Source of the DNA: Thermococci archaeon
Lineage (GTDB): Archaea; Methanobacteriota_B; Thermococci; Thermococcales; Thermococcaceae
Direction of reading: 5' to 3'
Assembly (NCBI GenBank): GCA_003663535.1
Contig: QMUE01000023.1
Location: 1 to 11,412 of the forward strand
Length of the DNA stretch: 11,412 bases
Shown: piece by piece, positions 1-6,275 of the stretch
How positions within the stretch are numbered: the stretch's first letter is position 1
How the letters are laid out: each line of letters begins with the position of its first letter
Notes under the pieces: generated by a model
The model's input: only the letters and a program-made list of their open reading frames with translations
The model's database searches: none
What the model was told of the DNA's origin: nothing
Translations under genes and position numbers: made by a program

Positions 1-1
1 G

Positions 2-1228
2 CTCCCTCAAACCCTTTCCGATGCCCTTAAAAAGTTGGCTGAGCTTAATCCAAACTTGCGTGGTGTGGTTGACAGGTTTGATTTCATGGAGTTTCTCCTT
101 CATAGAGATAATGCAGAGATTCTTAAGCAGCTCTTTGAACTTTTCAGCGGCCTTGATTTGAAGAACGCCTCTCCAGACGTTTTGGGTGATGCCTATGAGT
201 GGATTCTAAGGTATTTTGCCCCACAGAAAGCCAAAGAGGGAGAAGTATATACACCAAGAGAAGTCATCAAACTTCTAGTTGAAATCCTTGATCCAAGACC
301 AGGTGAAGAAGTTTATGATCCCGCTTTAGGTTCCGGTGGCATGCTTATTGGCAGTTATCTTCACGTTAAAGAAAAGTTTGGGGAAAGTGAGGCCAAGAAA
401 CTATTTCTTTACGGCCAAGAAGTTAACCCAACCACTTATGCTCTGGCCGAGATGAACATGATGATCCACGGAATTAAAGATGCCAAATTAGTGGTTGGAG
501 ATACTCTCCTAAGGCCGATTTTCAAAGAGGGGGAGAAGTTAAAGCGTTTTGACGTTGTTATTGCAAATCCCCCATGGAATCAGGATGGGTATGGAGAGGG
601 AACTTTAAAGAAAGCGGAATTTAAAGAGGAGCGCTTTAAGTACGGTTATCCACCAAACAATTCTGCAGATTGGGCTTGGATCCAGCACATGCTCGCAAGT
701 GCTAAAGATAACGGCAGAATTGGAATAGTAATTGATAATGGTGCCTTATTTAGAGGAGGAGCTGAGAAGAGAATAAGGTCAAGGATTGTTAAAGATGATT
801 TGCTTGAGTGTGTCATTTTGTTGCCAGAGAAGCTGTTCTACAATACTGGAGCGCCGGGAGCGATAATGGTCTTTAACAAAGCAAAGCCAAAGGAGAGGAA
901 GGGGAAGGTTCTCTTTATCAATGCTTCTCTCGAATATGAGAAGCACCCAGAAGTTAGGAAGCTGAACCGACTGGGAGAGAAGAACATAGAAAAGATTGTG
1001 AAGGCCTACGAGGAGTTCAAGGATGGCGATGGTTTCTCCAGGGTTGTAAGCGTGGACGAGATAAAGGAGAACGACTTTAACCTGAATGTTACACTTTACG
1101 TCTTCCCAATAGAGGAAGAGGAGGAGATTGACGTTAAAGCCGAGTGGGAGGAGCTTAAGAGAATTGATGAAGAGCTTGTTAAGGTTGATGAGAAGATTGA
1201 AGGGTATTTGAGGGAGTTGGGGTATTAA
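2..1228 (+). CDS. hsdM: Type I restriction-modification DNA methyltransferase subunit HsdM (5' end outside window)
   Basis: Transfers a methyl group from S-adenosylmethionine to the N6 of adenine within the site chosen by HsdS, protecting host DNA; M2S is the methylase and joins HsdR for restriction. The frame is open from the first complete codon (position 2), so the TTG at 35 is probably internal and the true start lies upstream; about 409 codons are visible, against roughly 490-520 for the family. The SAM-binding motif I (DPALGSGG, near nt 317-340) follows the typical YTPREVI segment, and the catalytic motif IV is NPPW (nt 566-577). The C-terminus is a charged helix (IDEELVKVDEKIEGYLREL), as usual for contact with HsdS. 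It stops 15 nt before the next gene, which has its own strong ribosome site, so the two are probably one transcript. It is visibly more GC-rich than the following gene. Identity as a type I M subunit is secure from the motifs and the adjacent hsdS. Confidence 0.95.
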   Translation, partial: LPQTLSDALKKLAELNPNLRGVVDRFDFMEFLLHRDNAEILKQLFELFSGLDLKNASPDVLGDAYEWILRYFAPQKAKEGEVYTPREVIKLLVEILDPRPGEEVYDPALGSGGMLIGSYLHVKEKFGESEAKKLFLYGQEVNPTTYALAEMNMMIHGIKDAKLVVGDTLLRPIFKEGEKLKRFDVVIANPPWNQDGYGEGTLKKAEFKEERFKYGYPPNNSADWAWIQHMLASAKDNGRIGIVIDNGALFRGGAEKRIRSRIVKDDLLECVILLPEKLFYNTGAPGAIMVFNKAKPKERKGKVLFINASLEYEKHPEVRKLNRLGEKNIEKIVKAYEEFKDGDGFSRVVSVDEIKENDFNLNVTLYVFPIEEEEEIDVKAEWEELKRIDEELVKVDEKIEGYLRELGY

Positions 1229-1230
1229 GG

Positions 1231-1237
1231 GGGAGGG
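1231..1237 (+). promoter_or_regulatory. Ribosome binding site fixing a TTG start
   Basis: GGGAGGG lies 6 nt before the TTG at 1244, just after the hsdM stop. No ATG or GTG in this frame has comparable spacing, so this site supports TTG as the real start of the 595-residue protein. Confidence 0.6.
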
Positions 1238-1243
1238 ATTTAG

Positions 1244-3031
1244 TTGTTAGATACTAAAGACGATATTGAGGCAAGATTCAAAGAACTATGCAAAGATATA
1301 GATAATAAAATAAAAAATAAAGAATTTGATTCCGAGTTTGAAAATTTAATATTTTCCCTCAAAGAAGAATTCGAACTATTAATTAGGTACTATAACTTAA
1401 TCAATAGAGAACTTGATGCGTTGTATATAACTCATAACTTTTACATTAGATATAGTATATGGGAAGCTTTAACAAACCAAGCATCTTTTATTGCATCATA
1501 CTCAAAGGCATTAATGCTACTATTAGAACGGTATTTAAAGAGCCCATATTCCTATAAGAGCTTAACAAATCAAATAAAAATGTTCTCAGCATATATGATA
1601 AATATTAAGCGGGATATTAGAGTAGAAAAGCAAAAAATGAATCTAACTCCGAAAGACATAACCCAAAATGCAGAAATACTAGTTCAACTATGTGACACTC
1701 TTAATAAAGACAACCAGTTACGGGAAAAATTGCTAAAGGATACCCAACTAAGCTACATATTATACTGGATATTAAGATCTCAACTTTATTATACACTGAA
1801 AATAACCAACAATGAATACAATCTGGATAATCTTAATTTAATTGAAAAAACATTGAAAAAATTGCAAGAGTCTATTTCGTGTTTTTGTACTGAAGATTCA
1901 AATATTCTTTATGCTAAATCTCTACTTCATGAAGGATTTTTTAAAGCTTATAAACAAAAACTTTTTGCTGAACTCCGAAAAAAGGAGAAAAATGAGTCTA
2001 TAATTAAGAATTTAGTAAAAAAATGCAAAGATCATTCAAAAGCTGCGGAAAGACACTATAGACAATTCAAAGGAGTTCTCAAAGAAGATTATCATGATTT
2101 TTCATATCTTGGTCATAAAATTGATATATTAATGGCCGAGTATTTTGAACGGTTGTATGTTAAAAAGAAGATTATAAAAGCTATTAAAAAGCTTGGTGAA
2201 GTTAGATCTGTCCTAATGGAGAAATCTTTTGAGAACTCCTTTGAGGCTTTGAAAAGTACGGGACATATACGATTTATATCCCAAGAATACCACTTACTAC
2301 AAACCTATCTCAAGTTATTAGCGTTATATTCAGATATAGTCAATTTAAAAGAACAGCTACCTCCAACCTATGAGAAATGGATATTGGACTTATTTAGCAC
2401 ATTGGAGCAAGGACTAGCCAAATTAGTGGAAGAGTTCTATAAGTATCCAAGAACACTCGATACCCAACATGAATTGAAGCTATTCCCGCGAACATTTATT
2501 GGAAGTTTTTCTGAATATGTAGTTTATCAGCTCATCGAACGAATAAATTCAAAAGGAATCCAGCTAGAAGCATGCATTGGGAAAGAGTACTTAAGTGCAC
2601 CTCTTATTGAGATTAACAACACTCTATGCGACCGTTGTAAAGTTGAATTTAGATATAGGCCCTCTAAGGACCCTAAAGACCCTGATATAGATATCGCTAT
2701 ACTTAATGAGACTCAGAATTTAATTGGTATATCCGTTAAAAATGGACATCTAAAAGGTAATCTCAGAGATATAAAACACGAGTTTGATCTTGCTAAAAAG
2801 CATGGATTTAGGTGCTTTATTGTAGTTATTAACTTTCTTAAAAACATTGATCTTGTTTCTGAGATCACTAACCTTAAACATCATCTACTAGCGGAGAAGG
2901 GTGGGATGTCTGTATACTTTATAGATTTAAAGGACTTTGTTGAATGCCTTATTGACAATGTCCAGAAACAAGATGATGAATTTTTACTTCCTATGCCCAA
3001 AGATGAACTGTTATATTCCCTAGATTATTAA
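1244..3031 (+). CDS. Uncharacterised 595-residue protein between hsdM and hsdS, possible C-terminal nuclease-like domain
   Basis: I do not recognise this family. The start is TTG at 1244, placed by a GGGAGGG site 6 nt upstream. Residues 1 to about 410 look almost wholly alpha-helical and Lys/Glu-rich, with many Tyr and Leu, no signal peptide and no clear membrane segment. The C-terminal part, about 415-570, looks like a compact alpha/beta domain: a helix with E424 (GSFSEYVVYQLIERI), C462xxC465, a strand with D481 and D483 (PDIDIAIL), then a strand ending in S497-V-K499 (LIGISVKNG), a helix, and a further strand (CFIVVINF). That order resembles the PD-(D/E)XK nuclease core, with Ser in the usual Glu/Asp position. 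This resemblance is an inference from motif order only. The gene is much more AT-rich than hsdM, which suggests separate acquisition. It sits inside the M-S operon, 15 nt after hsdM and 14 nt before hsdS, so it is probably co-expressed. It could be a second effector, a regulator or an accessory restriction factor; a catalytically dead domain is also possible. Confidence 0.8.
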   Translation: MLDTKDDIEARFKELCKDIDNKIKNKEFDSEFENLIFSLKEEFELLIRYYNLINRELDALYITHNFYIRYSIWEALTNQASFIASYSKALMLLLERYLKSPYSYKSLTNQIKMFSAYMINIKRDIRVEKQKMNLTPKDITQNAEILVQLCDTLNKDNQLREKLLKDTQLSYILYWILRSQLYYTLKITNNEYNLDNLNLIEKTLKKLQESISCFCTEDSNILYAKSLLHEGFFKAYKQKLFAELRKKEKNESIIKNLVKKCKDHSKAAERHYRQFKGVLKEDYHDFSYLGHKIDILMAEYFERLYVKKKIIKAIKKLGEVRSVLMEKSFENSFEALKSTGHIRFISQEYHLLQTYLKLLALYSDIVNLKEQLPPTYEKWILDLFSTLEQGLAKLVEEFYKYPRTLDTQHELKLFPRTFIGSFSEYVVYQLIERINSKGIQLEACIGKEYLSAPLIEINNTLCDRCKVEFRYRPSKDPKDPDIDIAILNETQNLIGISVKNGHLKGNLRDIKHEFDLAKKHGFRCFIVVINFLKNIDLVSEITNLKHHLLAEKGGMSVYFIDLKDFVECLIDNVQKQDDEFLLPMPKDELLYSLDY

Positions 3032-3045
3032 CGGAGGGATATTAA

Positions 3046-4323
3046 ATGAAAGCTAAAACCAAGTTCAAAAAAACTCTAATTGGTGAGATTCCCGAGGATT
3101 GGGAAGTTATAAGAATTAGAGACATAATTATAGAAGTTAAACCTGGGTTTGCAAGTGGCAAAAGAGATGAAAATGGAATAATCCAGCTTAGAATGAACAA
3201 CATAACGACGGATGGGAGAGTCGTACTTGATGAATACTTAAAAGTTCCAATACCTAAAAATGTTGAGAATTACCTTTTAAAACCCGGTGATGTTCTGTTC
3301 AACAACACAAATAGCGTAGATTTAATTGGTAAAACTGCCATATTTAGAGGTGAATGTGATTTTTGCACGTATAGTAATCACATAACAAGAATTAGGGTTA
3401 AACAGGATGTTGTAATTCCCGAATGGGTGATGTATTATTTTATTAAACTTTGGAGTGAAGGGTATTTTAGACAAATATGTGTCAGGCATGTAGGGCAAGC
3501 AGGTATTAGAAAAGAAAACCTGTTAAACACAAAAATCCCCCTCCCTCCACTTCCCGAACAAAAGAAAATCGCCGGGATTCTGAGAACGGTTGATGAAGCG
3601 ATTGAAAAAACTGACTTGGCAATTGAAAAGACGGAGCGCTTAAAGAAGGGCTTGATGCAGAGGCTTTTGACCAAAGGAATCAAGCACGAGAGGTTTAAGA
3701 AAACAGAGATTGGGGAGATTCCTGAGGATTGGGAAGTTGTTAGGTTAAAGGACATTGCAGATAAGATGTACTATGGGATTACAGCAAAAGCAATAGAAAA
3801 TATGTCATCTCTTAGAATGTTACGAACCACAGATATCAAGAATTATAAGATTAGTTGGAAAACTTTACCTTACTGCGAGATTACAGAGAAAAGAAAGGAT
3901 ATAAAGAAATACTTTGTTCAAAAAGATGATCTCATAATTGCAAGGGCTGGAACAGTTGGAGTCTCGGTTTTAGTAGAAGAGAATGTAAGCAACGTCATTT
4001 TTGGTTCATATCTAATTAAAGTTGTTCTGAAAAAGGATAAAGTGTACCCTCGATTTATCCATTATTATTTCCAATCAGATTACTACTGGAGACATATTCA
4101 AAACGCTTCTTCTGGGAGTACTCTGAAAAATATCAACTTGCCCATTTTAAGATCTCTTAAAATCCCCCTCCCACCCCTCGAAGAACAAAAGCAAATCGCC
4201 GAAATCCTCATGACAGTTGACAAAAAGCTCGAGCTCTTAAGGAAGCGCAAAGAAAAGCTTGAGAGAATTAAGAAGGGCTTGATGAAAGATTTGCTGACTG
4301 GAAGGAGGAGGGTGAAAGCGTAA
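3046..4323 (+). CDS. hsdS: Type I restriction-modification specificity subunit HsdS
   Basis: Recognises the bipartite target DNA sequence and holds the two HsdM copies. The 425-residue protein has the classic two-fold layout: target-recognition domain 1 (about 10-165) opens with IGEIPEDWEVIRI, then a conserved helical spacer (about 165-215, KIPLPPLPEQKKIAGIL...ERLKKGLMQRLL). Domain 2 (about 217-372) opens with the near-identical IGEIPEDWEVVRL and is followed by the second spacer (373-420, KIPLPPLEEQKQIAEIL...ERIKKGLMKDLL). Both GDVL/DDLI and TRD-type segments differ strongly between halves, as expected for two different half-sites. The ATG at 3046 is preceded by GGAGGGAT 5 nt away. The length is usual for the family. 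The gene is full length and intact, so a functional methylase is likely. The next gene starts within the stop codon. Confidence 0.96.
   Translation: MKAKTKFKKTLIGEIPEDWEVIRIRDIIIEVKPGFASGKRDENGIIQLRMNNITTDGRVVLDEYLKVPIPKNVENYLLKPGDVLFNNTNSVDLIGKTAIFRGECDFCTYSNHITRIRVKQDVVIPEWVMYYFIKLWSEGYFRQICVRHVGQAGIRKENLLNTKIPLPPLPEQKKIAGILRTVDEAIEKTDLAIEKTERLKKGLMQRLLTKGIKHERFKKTEIGEIPEDWEVVRLKDIADKMYYGITAKAIENMSSLRMLRTTDIKNYKISWKTLPYCEITEKRKDIKKYFVQKDDLIIARAGTVGVSVLVEENVSNVIFGSYLIKVVLKKDKVYPRFIHYYFQSDYYWRHIQNASSGSTLKNINLPILRSLKIPLPPLEEQKQIAEILMTVDKKLELLRKRKEKLERIKKGLMKDLLTGRRRVKA
3061..3123 (+). repeat. Direct repeat at the start of HsdS recognition domain 1 (second copy 3691-3753)
   Basis: A stretch of about 63 nt encoding FKKxxIGEIPEDWEVxR recurs gapless 630 nt downstream at the start of domain 2. 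The identical core runs through GAGATTCC-GAGGATTGGGAAGTT. Such paired repeats flank each recognition domain and can serve as crossover points for domain exchange between hsdS alleles. Confidence 0.8.
3532..3672 (+). repeat. Direct repeat encoding the HsdS conserved spacer (second copy 4159-4299)
   Basis: About 141 nt align without gaps at an offset of 627 nt. The best-preserved blocks are AAAATCCCCCTCCC (3532 and 4159), GAACAAAAG-AAATCGCCG and AAGAAGGGCTTGATG. They encode the IPLPPL-EQK-IA helix that spaces the two recognition domains. Middle parts have diverged, notably the helix after TVD. Confidence 0.8.
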
Positions 4324-5138
4324 TGCTCAACCTCTCCTCTCTGACAACCTTAGACATCTCAGCAATAATCGTATTGGCGAGTGTTGTCCTTTATTATTTT
4401 GGTAGGCTAATAGCGGATACACATGTCGAACAGGCTGATAAATCCGCTCTTTATGTTACAGGGTTCATATTCGTAGTATTCTTTATTTTGATTCCAGGCA
4501 TAGTCGTTTACTATGTTCGGGATTATCTTACGGGGATACCTTTAGGTGTACTATTATTCCTCCAGATTCTAATTTTCTCAATGCTCTCATGGACATTAAA
4601 GACATATGAGTATTTTCTGAAACATGGCTTGTCAAATGTATTTCGAAAGATGTACATTAAGAAATTGGAGGAAATTAAAAAGAACAACACCATGCTTGGA
4701 AGCCTCTTCAGAAACTACGAGGACATTATAAAGAGAACCCTCGGAGATCCAGTCTCTGTTTTCCTAAATGCGCTAGAGCTCAACCGAAAGATTTCTAGTA
4801 ACTATACCTTTTTAATGTTGGCCTCGGCTATATCCATCCTTTCTATCCATAGAGCAATATCAAAAAACTCTCTAATCTTTACTGCGGTTACTTCAATACT
4901 CGGAGTCTTTATTTTCACCATGATAGCACTTGTTTATGGATTTAGTACTGCATATTATCCTCCAGCAGTTATTTATCTGAGAGATGGGGAAATTCTCCGT
5001 GGCAAGCTTCTGAAATTTGGAGATTTCATTTATTTGCTCGACGAAGATAGGAAGGTTAAGATATTCGTTAATAGACAGGAGATCAAGTATTTAGAGGAGA
5101 GTTTATTTAAAAATCAGTGGCCGGAAAAGTCAGTCTGA
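4323..5138 (+). CDS. Membrane protein of unknown function at the end of the hsdM-X-hsdS operon
   Basis: I do not recognise the family. The 271-residue protein has about five hydrophobic segments: near residues 12-31, 44-65, 71-92, 161-178 and 183-208. A basic, probably cytosolic helical segment (93-160, with KKLEEIKKNN) separates the third and fourth. The last 55 residues form a soluble, beta-rich stretch (AVIYLRDGEILRGKLLKFG, then IYLLDEDRKVKIFVNRQEI) that reads like a small SH3- or Sm-like barrel; this is inference. The ATG overlaps the hsdS stop by one base (TAATG), and a GGAGGAGGGTGA ribosome site lies 7 nt upstream inside the end of hsdS, so translation is probably coupled to hsdS. Membrane proteins are not standard type I subunits. 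Possible roles are a membrane-linked effector, an anchor or an unrelated passenger gene; the sequence does not decide. Confidence 0.75.
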   Translation: MLNLSSLTTLDISAIIVLASVVLYYFGRLIADTHVEQADKSALYVTGFIFVVFFILIPGIVVYYVRDYLTGIPLGVLLFLQILIFSMLSWTLKTYEYFLKHGLSNVFRKMYIKKLEEIKKNNTMLGSLFRNYEDIIKRTLGDPVSVFLNALELNRKISSNYTFLMLASAISILSIHRAISKNSLIFTAVTSILGVFIFTMIALVYGFSTAYYPPAVIYLRDGEILRGKLLKFGDFIYLLDEDRKVKIFVNRQEIKYLEESLFKNQWPEKSV

Positions 5139-5166
5139 AAGCAATGGGGATTTGGCTTCAACATAA

Positions 5167-5180
5167 CAAAAAGTATAAGT
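5167..5180 (+). promoter_or_regulatory. Candidate archaeal promoter (BRE/TATA) before the small ORF and structured RNA
   Basis: CAAAAAG followed by TATAAGT resembles a BRE-TATA pair. A start of transcription about 25 nt downstream would fall near 5200-5205, just before the GGAGGT ribosome site at 5218. The surrounding DNA is very AT-rich, so the match could be chance. Confidence 0.4.
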
Positions 5181-5227
5181 ATTAGATAATCATACAAAAT
5201 AATATACTGTCATATGTGGAGGTTGGG

Positions 5228-5383
5228 ATGCTCCTCGCTCTAGTAGCCTCAGCAGATCTAGTAACTACAGTAATGCTGATACAACTTGTAAGGGAGGTGA
5301 TAGAGATGGGCAAGTGCCTATCTACATGGTTGCAGAAGTATAAGGGTGGAGTGGCGGTCCCCCTCTGGGGTCGGAGGTACTAG
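5228..5383 (+). CDS. Possible small ORF (51 codons), hydrophobic N-terminus
   Basis: ATG at 5228 follows GGAGGT (5218-5223) by 4 nt and opens a 51-codon frame ending TAG at 5381-5383. Residues 2-21 are hydrophobic (LLALVASADLVTTVMLIQLV), which would suit a single membrane helix; the rest is short and basic (KCLSTWLQKYKGG, ending WGRRY). An internal in-frame ATG at 5306 has an even stronger ribosome site, GGAGGTGAT (5293-5301), and would give a 25-residue product (GKCLSTWLQKYKGG). The last 40 nt overlap the GC-rich foldable segment that starts at 5344, so coding and RNA structure compete for the same bases. No family is recognised. It may be a real small protein, or an open frame by chance inside a longer non-coding RNA. 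Confidence 0.35.
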   Translation: MLLALVASADLVTTVMLIQLVREVIEMGKCLSTWLQKYKGGVAVPLWGRRY

Positions 5384-5462
5384 GGGATCGTCATACAGGG
5401 TGAGGAGCATTTCACCCTCGCTCCCCAGAGGGTGTGGGGGTTCGACTCCCCCACCTCCGCCC
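5344..5462 (+). ncRNA. Candidate structured RNA: three-way junction with a tRNA-like T-loop hairpin
   Basis: This segment is strikingly GC-rich within AT-rich DNA, a known mark of structural RNA in AT-rich hyperthermophiles. It folds as follows. P1 pairs GGGTGGAG (5344-5351) with CTCCGCCC (5455-5462), 8 pairs with one G-U. P2 pairs CCCTCTGGGG (5361-5370) with CCCCAGAGGG (5423-5432), 10 pairs. Inside P2, AGGGTGA (5397-5403) pairs with TCACCCT (5412-5418) around the loop GGAGCATT. P3 pairs GTGGGGG (5434-5440) with CCCCCAC (5448-5454) around TTCGACT, which fits the T-loop consensus TTCRANY exactly. P3 abuts P1 with no gap. It is not a standard tRNA (no D arm, no 7-nt anticodon loop) and lacks an ACA box after P2. 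It may be an independent ncRNA, the 3' part of a longer one beginning near 5205, an mRNA control element, or a remnant of a mobile element or tRNA-targeted integration. The fold is seen; its function is unknown. Confidence 0.5.
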
Positions 5463-5562
5463 GCATAGAGTCAAGATGAAAAGTAAGTTTTAGAATTTGT
5501 CTTAGGGTCTCCGCCTATCTGATTGATGTTAACCCCTTTAACTACCCACTCAAAAACAAACA

Positions 5563-5577
5563 CCAAAACCTTAAATC
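5563..5577 (+). promoter_or_regulatory. Candidate promoter of the antitoxin-toxin pair
   Basis: CCAAAAC (BRE-like, 5563-5569) is directly followed by CTTAAATC (TATA-like, 5570-5577). Transcription would start about 25 nt on, near 5598, leaving a short leader that carries the GGTGAG ribosome site. Confidence 0.5.
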
Positions 5578-5599
5578 CTTCAAGAATAAAATTTCTTAT

Positions 5600-5605
5600 G
5601 GTGAG
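5600..5605 (+). promoter_or_regulatory. Ribosome binding site deciding the antitoxin start
   Basis: GGTGAG lies 4 nt before the ATG at 5610. It overlaps an earlier in-frame ATG (5598), which has no ribosome site of its own and sits at the predicted transcription start. The same ATGGTGAG-4 nt-ATG arrangement recurs before the EVE gene at 9911-9925. Confidence 0.6.
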
Positions 5606-5609
5606 AGTT

Positions 5610-5807
5610 ATGCAGGTTATTGAGGCCGTTTATGAGAATGGAGTTTTAAAGCCCCTGAAAAAGCTGAAGCTCAAAGAGCACTCAAAGGTCATCATCAAGA
5701 TAATAGACGAGGAGGAGCTTGATAAACTTCTCAGCTCAATGGTTATTGAGAAGATTGAGAATATCGACTACAAAAAGCTCAAGGAGGCTTATTATGAGCC
5801 CCTCTAA
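5610..5807 (+). CDS. DUF104-type (AF2212-like) antitoxin
   Basis: A 65-residue protein whose first half, VIEAVYENGVLKPLKKLKL, is the signature of the DUF104/AF2212-like antitoxin family: a short beta-hairpin with the ExVYENGVLKPL motif, then KxHSKVIIKI. The acidic, helical C-terminus (about 34-65, DEEELDKLL...DYKKLKEAYYEPL) would wrap the toxin. The family usually pairs with PIN-domain toxins and neutralises them, and often represses its own promoter. I chose ATG 5610 because of the GGTGAG site 4 nt upstream and because it matches the family start; the longer open frame from 5523 runs through the promoter and is not credible. The toxin gene overlaps its end by 14 nt. Confidence 0.9.
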   Translation: MQVIEAVYENGVLKPLKKLKLKEHSKVIIKIIDEEELDKLLSSMVIEKIENIDYKKLKEAYYEPL

Positions 5808-6258
5808 TGTGTTTATTGATTCTTCTGTGCTGGTTGGCTTAAATCTTGGAGATGAGAAAGCAAAAGAACTCGTGAAATCCCTCATAGAGAGGGGATGCGT
5901 CCTCATTATAAATCCCCTAGTTTTCTCTGAAACAGCGTATAAGGTTATGTTCACATTAGCCCTTAAGGATGGAATAAAAGGTGTCCATGACCTAAAAAAG
6001 CATCTGGACAAATATACCTGGGCCTATGGGAAGGTTAAAGACTCAATTACACTACTAATAAAAAATGAACTTTTAAAGGTTGTCGAAGTCAACTGGGAAA
6101 TACTTGAGTTATCTGCAGAGATCGGAGAGAAATACACCCTTTTGACCAATGATGCAATAATAGCCGCTACATGTAAACACTATGGGATAAAGAAGATAGC
6201 AACTTTTGATGGGGATTTTAAGAAAGTTGACTTCCTTGAGGTTATTGATTCTCCATAA
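5794..6258 (+). CDS. PIN-domain ribonuclease toxin (VapC-like)
   Basis: A 154-residue PIN-domain protein, probably a metal-dependent ribonuclease that is blocked by the antitoxin encoded just upstream. Likely acidic active-site residues are D9 (VFIDSSVL), E47 (NPLVFSETAYK), D120 (LLTNDAIIAA) and D139 or D141 (ATFDGDFKKV). The TNDAxxAAxCKxYG and IATFDxDF motifs are typical of the family, and the length is normal. ATG 5794 has AAGGAGG 6 nt upstream within the antitoxin end, and the 14-nt overlap implies coupled translation. The pair sits between the two halves of the type I locus and 17 nt before hsdR, so readthrough from its promoter may drive hsdR. RNA target is unknown from sequence. Confidence 0.92.
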   Translation: MSPSNVFIDSSVLVGLNLGDEKAKELVKSLIERGCVLIINPLVFSETAYKVMFTLALKDGIKGVHDLKKHLDKYTWAYGKVKDSITLLIKNELLKVVEVNWEILELSAEIGEKYTLLTNDAIIAATCKHYGIKKIATFDGDFKKVDFLEVIDSP

Positions 6259-6275
6259 TAAATTTGGTGTTAAAT

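Noticed and set aside
3435..3755. Minus-strand open frame of 106 codons inside hsdS
   Set aside because: It is fully antisense to conserved HsdS motifs, has no ribosome site and a composition typical of shadow frames. The same holds for minus-strand frames inside hsdR and the PIN gene.
5361..5435. H/ACA guide RNA
   Set aside because: The long lower stem, wide internal loop and upper hairpin are suggestive, but no ANA/ACA box follows the 3' strand of the lower stem (it continues TGTGG).
5344..5462. Intact tRNA gene (including intron-bearing or selenocysteine tRNA)
   Set aside because: The T arm and possible acceptor strands are present, but there is no D arm with GG in the loop and no 7-nt anticodon loop on a 5-bp stem; the central hairpin has an 8-nt loop.
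5205..5475. Remnant of an IS200/IS605-type element with a TnpB guide RNA
   Set aside because: Right-end-like hairpins and a TCAA at 5471-5474 region drew attention, but no tnpA or tnpB fragment, target duplication or left-end hairpin was found.
5523..5609. Longer N-terminus for the antitoxin starting at ATG 5523
   Set aside because: The extra residues are low in family likeness, run through the BRE/TATA promoter and lack a ribosome site; the family begins at the VIEAVYENG segment.
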